Source: CAWGJF01 sp963822905 (GTDB taxonomy: Bacteria > Bacteroidota > Ignavibacteria > Ignavibacteriales > Ignavibacteriaceae). From it: a DNA stretch of 64,000 nucleotides. Below the pieces are notes generated by a model. It saw only the letters and a program-made list of their open reading frames with translations, had not been told where the DNA came from and searched no databases. The DNA is taken from contig CAWGJF010000003.1 of NCBI GenBank assembly GCA_963822905.1, forward strand, positions 1-64,000. The letters are read 5' to 3'. Of the stretch, positions 26,810-34,986 are shown piece after piece. The translations under genes and the position numbers were made by a program. Within the stretch, counting starts at the first letter, position 1. The number at the start of each line of letters is the position of its first letter.

Positions 26810-27352
26810 TCATCTTTCTGAGTCTATATTAAACCAAGGTTTCCACGTTCCAATAAGCCTATCTTCCATATAAAACCTATCAACAAATCCATTGCTGCCA
26901 TTATTTGTTGAATAAGAAAATCCAACCGAATTCAATATGATATTTAATGGTTCTTCAGATGTTTTAAATATGTGTTCTATCCCATATCTAAGTTGACAAG
27001 TTGTTGTAACTGCTTTTTGTTTTTCCCCTGAATCTGGAATTAAGTGAAGTCTTTTGTATGAGCCTCTTTTAATATGTTGAGAAAAACGATTTTTAATATT
27101 TGTTGTTTTGCCAACATATAAACAAGGATATACTAAATCTTTTGGCCACCAATCTTCAAATTTTATTTTAAGTAGTTTTCCTGCAGGTCCTTTTAGCACA
27201 ATGTTTAGGTTTGAATTGAATAATTTTTTTTTATCATCAATCCACCAAAAAGCATATAACCCGGGATTATCCGGAAGGTTTATTTTATTTTCAGAAAAGA
27301 AATTTGAAACGCTTTGTATATTATTTAACAAATCGTTTTCATTTAAAATCAT
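26810..27352 (-). CDS. GIY-YIG nuclease-domain protein, last gene of the CBASS operon
   Basis: The 180-residue protein has a divergent but complete-looking GIY-YIG domain: GLYAFWW at 31-37 (GIY strand), CLYVGKTTNIKNRFSQH at 77-93 (YIG strand with the conserved Arg89 and His93) and a distal Glu163 in RFYMEDRLIGTWKPWFN, the usual metal-binding position. No DNA-binding domain is obvious. Its start overlaps the preceding gene by 4 bases, so it is translated with the CBASS genes. It could cut phage DNA, or host nucleic acid; a nuclease of this type is not a standard partner of Cap15 as far as I know. Confidence 0.75.
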   Translation of the reverse strand: MILNENDLLNNIQSVSNFFSENKINLPDNPGLYAFWWIDDKKKLFNSNLNIVLKGPAGKLLKIKFEDWWPKDLVYPCLYVGKTTNIKNRFSQHIKRGSYKRLHLIPDSGEKQKAVTTTCQLRYGIEHIFKTSEEPLNIILNSVGFSYSTNNGSNGFVDRFYMEDRLIGTWKPWFNIDSER

Positions 27353-27897
27353 TTTAAAATCTCTAAAGTAAAAATATTTTCTAACACAGGTTTGTTTTTA
27401 CCTTCATTTCTTGTCCCCAAATAATCTGATGGTCTCATATCGTAAGCCCAGCAGTATGTACTAATTCGACTTGATTCATAAGAATAAAGGTAAGCACCAA
27501 TAAATTGTAGAAGGGGAGCTTCAGGCAAAAAAGTCTTAGTATATACAAATATTGTATCAACCCAGCCTCTTCCTAATTGTTTAACCCTTATACTGTCAAT
27601 TAAATTCAAAGCTCCGTGATCATACAGGACTTTTCCGTTATTATCCATTACCATAAATGGTCTTAATGTAGTTGAAAGAGTGCTGATATAAGAATCATCT
27701 GTAATTTTATCTTCAATCTTTGTATCCAGATAATCATCAAGTGCAATGAATGCCAAAGCAATTGTTCCAATTACAGATATTATTTTAAGTGTGTTCCAAT
27801 ATTCAGTGAAAAACTTTTCAATCTTGTTTTTAGGTGCTTCCGTTTTCAAGAATTCATTTTTTTCTGGAGTATCAAAATGCTTTTCGTCTTCCGTCAT
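27349..27897 (-). CDS. unknown one-TM protein in the CBASS operon
   Basis: A 182-residue protein with an acidic/lysine-rich cytoplasmic N-terminus, one membrane helix at about 38-54 (LKIISVIGTIALAFIALDDY) and a soluble C-terminal domain of about 120 residues. The domain contains RPFMVMDNNGKVLYDHGALN, APLLQFIGAYLYSYESSR and CWAYDMRPSDYLGTRN. I recognise no family. It starts 37 bases after the Cap15-like gene and overlaps the GIY-YIG gene by 4 bases, so it belongs to the defence operon. It could be a membrane partner of the effector. Confidence 0.6.
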   Translation of the reverse strand: MTEDEKHFDTPEKNEFLKTEAPKNKIEKFFTEYWNTLKIISVIGTIALAFIALDDYLDTKIEDKITDDSYISTLSTTLRPFMVMDNNGKVLYDHGALNLIDSIRVKQLGRGWVDTIFVYTKTFLPEAPLLQFIGAYLYSYESSRISTYCWAYDMRPSDYLGTRNEGKNKPVLENIFTLEILK

Positions 27898-27934
27898 TAT
27901 GCTCCTTTATTATTAAATAATTATTCGATAAAAT

Positions 27935-28519
27935 TTAGCTTTTCTTAGATAGAATTATCTCTCCTGTAGTTTCTCTTGATGTCCAATATTCTCCTTCCAG
28001 AGATTTAACGTCATAACCTTCAAAGTGTAATAATGTAGATCCATAATGAATTTCACTTCTTTCACGCACACCTGCCTTTGGAGTATTTAAATATGAATAA
28101 AATAATTGTTGTAATCCTCTATCTTTATCAATATCAAATGATGCTCCGATACTATAACTCCTACTTTCACCTGTCCTTACTTTAACTTGGACATTAAAAA
28201 ACGTTTGATTAATTATTACTTCTGTAGGGATTTCATTTCCCTCTGTACCTTTCCAATTGGATTTTATAGTTCCTTCCCATTTCCCAGATAGATTTGGAAA
28301 TGGTACTAACCATGGATAAAACACTTTCCATTTCCAAAACCATTTTACAAAAAGTGACCATATGATAATATTGAATGAAATTGTTGTTGATATTTGGGAT
28401 AGTGCTTTATCAATATTAATACTAGATAAATTTTGAGTTGTTAGAAAAAGAAGTAAATACGTACCAAAAGCAAGAAAAAGTATAACAGAAATATATGTTC
28501 TAATGTTGTATGAAATCAT
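27935..28519 (-). CDS. cap15: CBASS effector Cap15 (two TM plus beta-barrel)
   Basis: The 194-residue protein has two N-terminal membrane helices (about 8-27 and 46-62) and a C-terminal small beta-barrel domain. PFPNLSGKWEGTIKSNW starts the barrel, followed by TEVIINQTFFNVQVKVRTGE, SRSYSIGASF, RERSEIHYGSTLLHFEG and LEGEYWTSRETTGEIIL. This is the Cap15 layout: the barrel binds the cyclic nucleotide and the helices then disrupt the inner membrane. Its start overlaps the CD-NTase stop (ATGA). Identification rests on recognised motifs and the adjacent CD-NTase; no search was run. Confidence 0.88.
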   Translation of the reverse strand: MISYNIRTYISVILFLAFGTYLLLFLTTQNLSSINIDKALSQISTTISFNIIIWSLFVKWFWKWKVFYPWLVPFPNLSGKWEGTIKSNWKGTEGNEIPTEVIINQTFFNVQVKVRTGESRSYSIGASFDIDKDRGLQQLFYSYLNTPKAGVRERSEIHYGSTLLHFEGYDVKSLEGEYWTSRETTGEIILSKKS

Positions 28520-29420
28520 TTGTTATACTCCAGATAGTTCCAGAGATTTTTAAGAAAATAATTAACATCCACTTTTGACCATTTGCGACCATTGTGAAAT
28601 AAATATAGTAAATCAGAAACCTCGCCCCATTCTTCACAAGATTTATTTCCTTCCTTAGTCTTATCGTATAGAAATATTATGGAATTTTTTAATCTATCAT
28701 TCCATGTGTCATTACTATTGAAAATATAGTCAGGTACATTCCAAACCAGGCATTCAAGGAGGAAGGATGTAATATTATCATTTGAATATTCATTGTCATC
28801 AATCATTTTATAGCGCATTTTCCTAAATAATCGTGTAAGTTTCTTGAATCTTCTTTGCGTATTTCCATTTTTCTTTTTACCATTCTCAATATGTTGTTTT
28901 GGATAATTTTTAATCCAGTCACCTTTATCAGATCTAAATTGTGTACCAACTATATAAGTCCCATCATTATTAAATCTTTTATGTTCCCAAGTAGGTACAA
29001 CATCTGTTGTTATCCTATAGCTGTTTCCTAATATTGTAATACATTTATCTTTTCTTTGAACGTTGTCTTTGCCAAAATGATCAATTAGAGCTGATAATAC
29101 ATCGCTTTTAAATTCTGAAGAAGAATATTCTGTTGGGTTATTTAATCCAAAATCTTCTCTACTTTTATCTTTTGGTAGATCAAAATAAAATCCACCAGTG
29201 TAGCACACATTAATGTCTATATCACTATTCAATCTTACATTTGTATCGTTAGCATAGGAACCTTGTCCAAAAATTTCAATAGTTTTCTTTTAATTTTTAA
29301 TTTTTCATTTTTATCAATAGCTTCTTTTACCATTCTTTCAGAATTAGATAGTTTCGTTTCTTCTGTATCGCTTGGTGGTTTTGTCCAGCCATTAAGTGAT
29401 TCTTCACTAAATTTTGCCAA
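28516..29420 (-). CDS. CD-NTase (cyclic oligonucleotide synthase), one-base frameshift
   Basis: Joined across one missing A, the protein is about 301 residues. The N-terminal part (MAKFSEESLNGWTKPPSDTE ... DKNEKLKIKRK) and the next frame (TIEIFGQGSYANDTNVRLNS then DIDINVCY) meet at an A-run, plus-strand TTTT at 29283-29286. The active site is GS-x(11)-DxD, with the third acidic residue likely in TTDVVP (ITTDVVPTWEHKRF). This is the SMODS/CdnE-like nucleotidyltransferase core. It would make a cyclic oligonucleotide upon phage infection that activates the adjacent Cap15. The downstream gene overlaps by 4 bases. If the shift is real the enzyme is dead; if it is a sequencing error the system is intact. 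Confidence 0.87.
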
Positions 29421-29432
29421 TTTCTACCTCTG

Positions 29433-29801
29433 TTACTTATCTTTAAAATTATCACATTGAGGACATTGATAATTTGTACCATCAGGTCTATCAGGATGAA
29501 TATCATTATCCAATGATTTTGATTCTCCAAAATCATGAAAATTATTACATTCTTTTTCAAAAGCGTCTTTACTACTCAATGCATAACTGAATTTAAATTT
29601 AGAATATTTTTTTGTGTCAATCCATTCTTTTAATCGCTTATTCAGATTTTTATCTGCCCTTCCAACATATTCGACAATGAAATTATTGTTCTTATCGTTC
29701 ATATTACCTAAAGCATAATTACCTGAAGAAGTTTTTGTTATTTCTTTATCAATTGTTGGAGCATCAAGTGCGTAGGGTCCTTGCATATTTAATTTAGTCA
29801 T
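29433..29801 (-). CDS. GIY-YIG-like protein, first gene of the CBASS operon
   Basis: The 122-residue protein shows the GIY-YIG-like order GNYALGN (residues 27-33), VEYVGRADKNLNKRLKEW (43-60), FEKECNNFHDF with a Glu, and DIHPDRPDGT, ending with a Cys pair (CPQC). It differs clearly from the larger GIY-YIG protein at the other end of the operon. A strong AGGAGG precedes the ATG, and its end is 12 bases from the CD-NTase start. The role is unknown: a nuclease, or a nucleic-acid or ligand-binding helper. Confidence 0.68.
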   Translation of the reverse strand: MTKLNMQGPYALDAPTIDKEITKTSSGNYALGNMNDKNNNFIVEYVGRADKNLNKRLKEWIDTKKYSKFKFSYALSSKDAFEKECNNFHDFGESKSLDNDIHPDRPDGTNYQCPQCDNFKDK

Positions 29802-29843
29802 TTTAACCTCCTGTTATTTTTTATACTGCCAGCAATAATTTGA

Positions 29844-29860
29844 GCCGGGTTCTGCCCGGC
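29844..29860. repeat. GC-rich hairpin between PEGA gene and CBASS operon
   Basis: GCCGGG (29844-29849) pairs with CCCGGC (29855-29860) around a 5-base loop. The T-tract on the minus side is poor, so termination here is uncertain. A second stem, TTGTCG/CGACAA, overlaps the stop region of the PEGA gene. Confidence 0.4.
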
Positions 29861-29900
29861 GTTAAAATTGGTTACTTTTTTTATTGTCGCTATTCGACAA

Positions 29901-30290
29901 TTACTTTTGTTGTTCCAGTACAGCTTTAACGTTTTCCTGGTCTAGGCTGTACCAGTTACCTGTAGCTGCATCAATAACAACCGGTATTAACCCGCCAAGC
30001 ACATCCAGTATTATCCAGCCGGCACCTACAGAATTATTTAATAATACGGTCCTGTTTTCATAACCTTCTTTTCTAAATTCAATTGAATATGTTTTGTCCG
30101 ATTTCAATTCCAGTGGAAACGGAGTTGTTCCTAATAATTCTCCATTAACATAAACCTTTGCGCCGCTTGGGTCTGAAGAAAAATTAACTTCATCAGTTGA
30201 ACCCTTAAACAGGGTTGCGCAACTATTGAAAGTAAAAATTGTAATTGAGATCAAAGAAATGAATAACACAGATTTCCGGAACTTTTTCAT
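29901..30290 (-). CDS. PEGA-domain lipoprotein
   Basis: The 129-residue lipoprotein (lipobox FNSC) has a PEGA domain: VNFSSDPSGAKVYVNGELLG, then TTPFPLELKSDKTYSIEFRK and GYENRTVLL. A hydrophobic segment GWIILDVLGGLIPVVIDAATG near the C-terminus is common to this small lipoprotein type. PEGA domains are surface beta modules, often next to cell-wall or secretion functions. AAGGGG lies before the start. It lies 99 bases upstream of the CBASS operon on the same strand, and any functional link is unproven. Confidence 0.8.
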   Translation of the reverse strand: MKKFRKSVLFISLISITIFTFNSCATLFKGSTDEVNFSSDPSGAKVYVNGELLGTTPFPLELKSDKTYSIEFRKEGYENRTVLLNNSVGAGWIILDVLGGLIPVVIDAATGNWYSLDQENVKAVLEQQK

Positions 30291-30476
30291 TTTGTACCCC
30301 TTTTATTGAATGAAAAATGATTTAGTAGAATTGTGAAAATGTAAAGAATGATTCCTAATGCTAAAATTAGTAGAGCCTCATAAGCTTCAAATTCTATATA
30401 AGGAAGGTTTTTCGTTGAATTATCCCTGTTTTGATTTATGCCATACTAAACGTAATACTTTTTTCTCAAACATAGT

Positions 30477-30535
30477 TTAGTACATGTACTAACTATTTTT
30501 GGCAAAACCGGAAATTTTATTAGTACATGTACTAA
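30477..30535. promoter_or_regulatory. two copies of palindrome TTAGTACATGTACTAA
   Basis: The perfect 16-base palindrome TTAGTACATGTACTAA occurs at 30477-30492 and again at 30520-30535, 43 bases apart centre to centre (about four helical turns). ACTAAAC/GTTTAGT half-like motifs occur nearby (30443-30450, 30548-30555). It looks like an operator pair for a dimeric repressor, upstream of the PEGA gene and the CBASS operon. Confidence 0.6.
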
Positions 30536-30735
30536 ACTTTAAAAGAATGTTTAGTTTATTGGAAGAAATAAAACAAAATTCATTGCCAGTTAGTAAAAAT
30601 ATTCTTAAATAATTACAGATCGGTGGCTAAACATTGATTTGCCATTATTACAATACTTTGTCAATTATCTTTAATGTACAAGTATTAGAAAATTTGTTTT
30701 TTAATCATTTTTAAAATTTCTAACCTTGAGGTAAC

Positions 30736-30768
30736 ATTGGCTCTTAATTGGCTTCTAATTGGCTCCAT
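30736..30768. repeat. 11-base phased triple direct repeat (ATTGGCT)
   Basis: ATTGGCT recurs at 30736, 30747 and 30758, each start exactly 11 bases after the last, with only the four spacer bases varying. One-turn phasing suggests a protein binding one face of the helix. Confidence 0.5.
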
Positions 30769-30864
30769 CTTGTGCAGATTTTCCACGTTCTAAGATGAGT
30801 CTGCCTTTATGTCAAAGTCACAATATTGTTTGCAGGAAGTAGAAAGTTGTATGGACTTATTTGA

Positions 30865-31305
30865 TCAGAGTATAATCAGACCTAAACAAGATGTAGAGGA
30901 AGAAGTAACGGAATCTGCAGAAGCATAATTGGAATCATTCACAACCCCGGTTAGCCGGGGTTTGTTGTTGAATTGACAGTTAATTAATATTGCCATTTTC
31001 TTGTACGATTTTAAAACATCTTTTTTTACTTCCTCTTTAGGCGGCCCATATCTCAGCGTAACTTCAGCTCCATTCATTAAAGGATTGTTCATTAAAATAT
31101 CTTTAATTGTTTCATAAATCATTTTAGCATCTTCACCATATAAATATAAAATAACTAAACTTCCATCACCGGCTATATCGTGCCCATCAAATTCTCCAAC
31201 CAAAGCACTATCAAGTCTCTCTTCGAGTTCATCCTCTAACTCATACAGCTTTGAAAGGTCTGTTGATTCGTACTTGAATTGTACAATTACAGCTTGTTCT
31301 TCCAT
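30865..31305 (-). CDS. hypothetical protein, immunity-like fold
   Basis: I choose the internal ATG at 31305 because GGGAGAG lies just upstream and the domain begins here (MEEQAVIVQFKYESTDLSKL). A longer frame starting with GTG at 31392 would add a signal-like segment. The core contains LDSALVGEFDGHDIAGDGS and LVILYLYGEDAKMIYETIKD, ending AEVTLRYGPPKEEVKK; this is a conserved small cytoplasmic protein type seen in many bacteria, sometimes in immunity-gene contexts. The last 30 residues read through a terminator-like hairpin (30943-30962) and look non-native, so a frameshift near the 3' end is possible. Confidence 0.55.
   Translation of the reverse strand: MEEQAVIVQFKYESTDLSKLYELEDELEERLDSALVGEFDGHDIAGDGSLVILYLYGEDAKMIYETIKDILMNNPLMNGAEVTLRYGPPKEEVKKDVLKSYKKMAILINCQFNNKPRLTGVVNDSNYASADSVTSSSTSCLGLIIL
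30943..30962 (-). repeat. hairpin AACCCCGG/CCGGGGTT inside the 3' end of a frame
   Basis: An 8-bp perfect stem with a 4-base loop sits within the last 80 bases of the preceding frame. It looks like a terminator stem but lacks a T-tract, and supports the view that the true coding end lies earlier. Confidence 0.5.
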
Positions 31306-31465
31306 TATAGTCTCTCCCAGATTGAAAACTTGAAATAAGAATACAATTAATAAGATTGAGAAAAGATTTATATGCTTTATGTTCATTTTCACTCACTAAG
31401 CTTTAATTATTTACCACAAACTTCCCCAATATAATTCAGGAATTCAACAACCCACCCCTTTCTTT

Positions 31466-31635
31466 CCCCTCCTTGGAGGGGACAAAAAAGGGTAAACAGA
31501 AATATGTTACCCAATAACAAGGCTGTCACGGACCACTCCGTGACAGTGAAAACTAATAAGCTATACTTACAGTCACAATATGGATCGTGACTGCAAGGTA
31601 AAATATATTCCTTTGGGTAATTTCTTTTTACCTTG
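31466..31635. repeat. cluster of four hairpins
   Basis: Four stems follow each other: CCCCTCC/GGAGGGG near 31466-31481, a 10-bp perfect stem CTGTCACGGA/TCCGTGACAG (31523-31532 with 31537-31546), CAGTCACAAT/ATCGTGACTG (31570-31593), and CAAGGTAAAA/TTTTACCTTG (31594-31603 with 31626-31635). No gene fits. It looks like a mosaic of REP-type palindromes downstream of the Kir channel gene. Confidence 0.6.
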
Positions 31636-31676
31636 TGTTCTTTTCACCAGGATATTTTATTCTAAAATAGAAACTT

Positions 31677-32597
31677 TCAGTTAACCGGTTCGGTTGCACT
31701 TAACTTTTCAAGATCAACGATTGTTTCGCCCGTTTCATCTGTTGAGAATGCACGAATAAACTTTGCATCCCATTCAATCTCGTCATACTTGTAAGAAGAT
31801 TTTGAAATAACCTGCTGAGAAAAACTGTCGTCAAATCCTTTTATCTTTATTAATATTTCAGCTTCCAGTTCTTTTAAATCTTTTGCAGTTTTTCCGGACA
31901 AAGGGCTATCTTCATTAATCGGATGAACGATTGTCCACGGAAGAGGGAAGAAGTGAATAAATTTTATATCTAATTCCATCGGAAAATATTTTCTGTTAAA
32001 CTGGTGGTCGCTTTTATCGAGAAAAGAAATCATTGCGCTGGCTTCCATTTCCATCAAAACATTTGAACGCGAGTTTGCTATCCGAAACATTAATGCTTTA
32101 CCTTCTTTAAACGGGGTAATGATAGCTTTATCACTAAAAATTATTTTTGCAGATGGTTTTGAGAATCTTCCATAAAGCAGTCCGGTTGCAAGAGCGAAAC
32201 TAAGAATACCAGCCATCGATTCTAATGAAGAGATTATGTTTGATAAAATTCCAATCGGGTGAATTCCGCCGTAACCGACAGTTGCAAACGTCTGAACACT
32301 GAAAAAGAAAGTGTTTAAAAAAGATTGCATTCCATCCAATGAAGAAGCATTGGAAAGATTTTCAATCCCGGCAAGCTGATACAGGATAGCAAAAATTAAA
32401 TTCACAACAATAAATCCTGCTGTTACAATTAATAAAAACTTCGTCCAGGAAATATTTATCAAATAGTGAAAAGCGTTTATTGATGAAAGCCCCCCGCCGG
32501 TTCTGATTACATTGAATGTGCCATCTTTATTAATAATCCGTTTTGTGTGCCGGAAATATTTTTCACCCAGCCCGGGATCTTGTGCTTGTTTAAACAT
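31677..32597 (-). CDS. inward-rectifier (Kir/KirBac-type) potassium channel
   Basis: The 306-residue protein has two membrane helices flanking a pore loop with the potassium filter TVGYG at residues 106-110 (TFATVGYGGIHPIG). It then has the Kir cytoplasmic Ig-like domain (ALMFRIANSRSNVLMEMEAS, HPINEDSPLSGKTAKDL, YKYDEIEWDAKFIRAFS). Kir channels are rare in bacteria. It conducts potassium across the inner membrane, with gating by the C-terminal domain. No neighbouring potassium genes are seen. There is a long run of hairpins after its 3' end. Confidence 0.9.
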   Translation of the reverse strand: MFKQAQDPGLGEKYFRHTKRIINKDGTFNVIRTGGGLSSINAFHYLINISWTKFLLIVTAGFIVVNLIFAILYQLAGIENLSNASSLDGMQSFLNTFFFSVQTFATVGYGGIHPIGILSNIISSLESMAGILSFALATGLLYGRFSKPSAKIIFSDKAIITPFKEGKALMFRIANSRSNVLMEMEASAMISFLDKSDHQFNRKYFPMELDIKFIHFFPLPWTIVHPINEDSPLSGKTAKDLKELEAEILIKIKGFDDSFSQQVISKSSYKYDEIEWDAKFIRAFSTDETGETIVDLEKLSATEPVN

Positions 32598-32700
32598 AGC
32601 TCTGCTTTTTAATTAGAAATAATTTTTGTGGGAATATATCAAATGAATTGAATAGATGTTGTGATCTTTTGGTTGGGATTTTTATCTGGAAGAGAGAATA

Positions 32701-32740
32701 ATAAAGGAAAGCCAGCAAGAAAACTAAATGCCGGCTTTCC
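32701..32740 (-). terminator. terminator of the first T9SS cargo in the trio
   Basis: GGAAAGCCaGC pairs with GCcGGCTTTCC (32706-32716 with 32730-32740) and, read on the minus strand, is followed by TTTATT. It lies 20 bases after the T9SS gene stop at 32761. Confidence 0.65.
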
Positions 32741-32760
32741 CTGTTCTGAGGCCTAAGTTA

Positions 32761-34905
32761 TTACTTAAGCAGATTCATTTTTTTCATATCAACAAAGTTT
32801 CCGGCTTTCATTCTTAAAATATAAATGCCGCTTGCAAGTCCGGAAGCATTAAAGTTAACACTATAATGTCCGGCAGTTAGTTCTTTATTCATCAGTACTG
32901 TAACCTGTTCACCAAGCGCATTAAATACAGTGAGATTAACAACTTCGTTAACAGGTATTGAGAAATTAATTGTTGTTGAAGGGTTAAAAGGATTAGGATA
33001 ATTCTGGGCTAACTGATAACCAACAGGATTTACGATTTCAACATTAATCTCATTTGAATATTCGTATGTGCCATCGTAATCAACCTGTTTCAATCTGTAC
33101 GTATATGAGCCAGCATTTAGATTGGCATCTTTATATGAATAAGAATGCTGTTCGGTCGATGTTCCAAAACCCGGAACAAAACCAACGCTCTGCCAGCCTG
33201 ATTGATTGTTTCTTCTTTCAATACTGAATCCTGAGTTGTTAATTTCAGAAGCTGTACTCCAACTTAAAGATACAATGTTGCCGTTAACACTGGCTGAAAA
33301 GGAATTCAATTCAACCGGGAGTGATTGACAAATTACATCAACATTAAATCCCGTGAGGTTTTCAAACTGACCAAATGCTGCAATCTCAGTTGACGTTCCT
33401 GTTGCTACATCAATCAACCTGAATGAACCGCCTTCACTGAAGAATCCTGACGACCAGTATCCACACCAGTATAAGTTCCCGTTTTCAGGATTGAAATCCA
33501 TATCCTGGTTGAATGCACTTGCATCAGCCATTCCCAAATCAGTTCCAATTGCTGTTGCAGTTGCAGTGGTGAGATCCAGAGAATTTAAAACTGCGGTTCC
33601 TGTTATTCCGATTTCTATATTAACTATGTAAGCATTACCATCACAATCGATTGCTATTCCTACAGGAAGGTCGGCATTTTGGATCTGCCCGACTTCTGTC
33701 AACGCACCTGTGGTTATGTTTAATGTATACAGATAGGCTGCATCACCAAAATCATTTGAGCTAACTACATACCAGGTATTAGTTGACGCGTTGTAGGCCA
33801 TTCCTTTAATAGTATTCTGCCCTGATGCAAGCGGACCTACCGGAGCAATACTGTCACCTGTCATTGCATTAAAATCAACATGCCATAGAAAATAATTTTG
33901 AGGGAAAGAGAAATCACCCATAATTACATACTGTGAACCAGCCTCGTTATTATCACCCGCGGCAGGAGCATAAGAACTGCCTTGCGGATTAAAATTCATT
34001 GTTGTGAAAGCTCCTGTTGTAAGGTCAATAGTTCCGTAGCTGAATACTCCGCCGTTAAAAGTGTAAGCGGTTGTTTGAGGCATAACGGAACAAATTGCAT
34101 TAACACTAAATGAAACAAAATTATCAAATTCGCCTAACGCTATTATCTCTGTGGAAGTACCATTGGTTACATCAATTTGTCTGAATGAAGGTCCTTCACT
34201 GAAAAACCCGGATGACCAATAAGCACCCCAATATAGATTCCCGGTTTCCGGATTAAAGTCCATATCCTGTCCGCCATATGTTACATCAGGGAATCCTAAA
34301 TCTGTACCAATTTGTGTAGCAACTGCAGTTGTCAGATCCAATGAATATAACACTGCTTGAGTTGATGCACCTACTTCGACATTAACAACATAAGCATTTC
34401 CATCACAATCAATAGCCAGGGTTATTGGTGCTGCTGCATTTTGAATATTTCCAACTTCTGTTAATGTTCCCGTGTTAATATCTATTGTGTAAAGAACAGC
34501 CGCGGTTGCAAAATCATCACCACTTATCAGATACCAAACATCAGTAGCAGCATTATATGCTAGGGCTTTAATTTGTGTTTGTCCCGAAGCAAGAGGCGCA
34601 ATCGGTCCAATGCTATCCTGGGTTTGAGTAGTAAAGTTCATATGAGCAAGGAAGAAACTTGTCCCGCTATAATCAGACATTGCAGCATACTGTTCATCGA
34701 TACCATTATTATCAGCTGAAACAGGGAAGTATGAACCTTGAATACCCATATTGATTGTTGTAAAGAAACCCGTACTTAAATCTACTGTACCATAACTGCC
34801 CACACCACCATCGTATGCATAAGCAAATGTTTGTGCCTGAATGCCGGAACTAATGCCAAGCATTATCAAAGTAACTGTTAAAAAAAATGTTAATTTTTTA
34901 CACAT
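32761..34905 (-). CDS. T9SS-secreted protein with a duplicated domain
   Basis: A 714-residue secreted protein with a signal peptide (ending SGIQAQ). Residues 27-270 and 275-525 are two copies of one unit, visible in YAYDGGVGSYGTVDLSTG and YTFNGGVFSYGTIDLTTG, and in GQDMDFNPETGNLYWGAYWS and NQDMDFNPENGNLYWCGYWS. It looks propeller-like, with IDCDGNAYVVNV motifs. A Fn3-like domain follows (LPVELNSFSASVNGNIVSLS) and then the T9SS C-terminal domain (YPNPFNPSTTINFSIP). The duplication is intragenic. Function is unknown; it is the last of three tandem cargo genes. Confidence 0.83.
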   Translation of the reverse strand: MCKKLTFFLTVTLIMLGISSGIQAQTFAYAYDGGVGSYGTVDLSTGFFTTINMGIQGSYFPVSADNNGIDEQYAAMSDYSGTSFFLAHMNFTTQTQDSIGPIAPLASGQTQIKALAYNAATDVWYLISGDDFATAAVLYTIDINTGTLTEVGNIQNAAAPITLAIDCDGNAYVVNVEVGASTQAVLYSLDLTTAVATQIGTDLGFPDVTYGGQDMDFNPETGNLYWGAYWSSGFFSEGPSFRQIDVTNGTSTEIIALGEFDNFVSFSVNAICSVMPQTTAYTFNGGVFSYGTIDLTTGAFTTMNFNPQGSSYAPAAGDNNEAGSQYVIMGDFSFPQNYFLWHVDFNAMTGDSIAPVGPLASGQNTIKGMAYNASTNTWYVVSSNDFGDAAYLYTLNITTGALTEVGQIQNADLPVGIAIDCDGNAYIVNIEIGITGTAVLNSLDLTTATATAIGTDLGMADASAFNQDMDFNPENGNLYWCGYWSSGFFSEGGSFRLIDVATGTSTEIAAFGQFENLTGFNVDVICQSLPVELNSFSASVNGNIVSLSWSTASEINNSGFSIERRNNQSGWQSVGFVPGFGTSTEQHSYSYKDANLNAGSYTYRLKQVDYDGTYEYSNEINVEIVNPVGYQLAQNYPNPFNPSTTINFSIPVNEVVNLTVFNALGEQVTVLMNKELTAGHYSVNFNASGLASGIYILRMKAGNFVDMKKMNLLK

Positions 34906-34986
34906 GGGAGTATCCTAATAATTATTTGTGAAAAATTTAGTTAATAAACACATTTTGATTTTTGACATAATATTAATTTCTGCAGA

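Larger units (their letters stand above)
30291..30864. other. regulatory-looking intergenic region
   Basis: These 574 bases have no gene. They contain two identical perfect palindromes (30477-30492 and 30520-30535) and a triple 11-base phased direct repeat (30736-30768), both listed separately. A minus-strand promoter for the PEGA gene must lie in the first 190 bases. Confidence 0.6.

Noticed and set aside
29881..29900. TTGTCG/CGACAA stem as a terminator of the PEGA gene
   Set aside because: On the minus strand it is followed by A residues, not T residues, and overlaps the stop codon.
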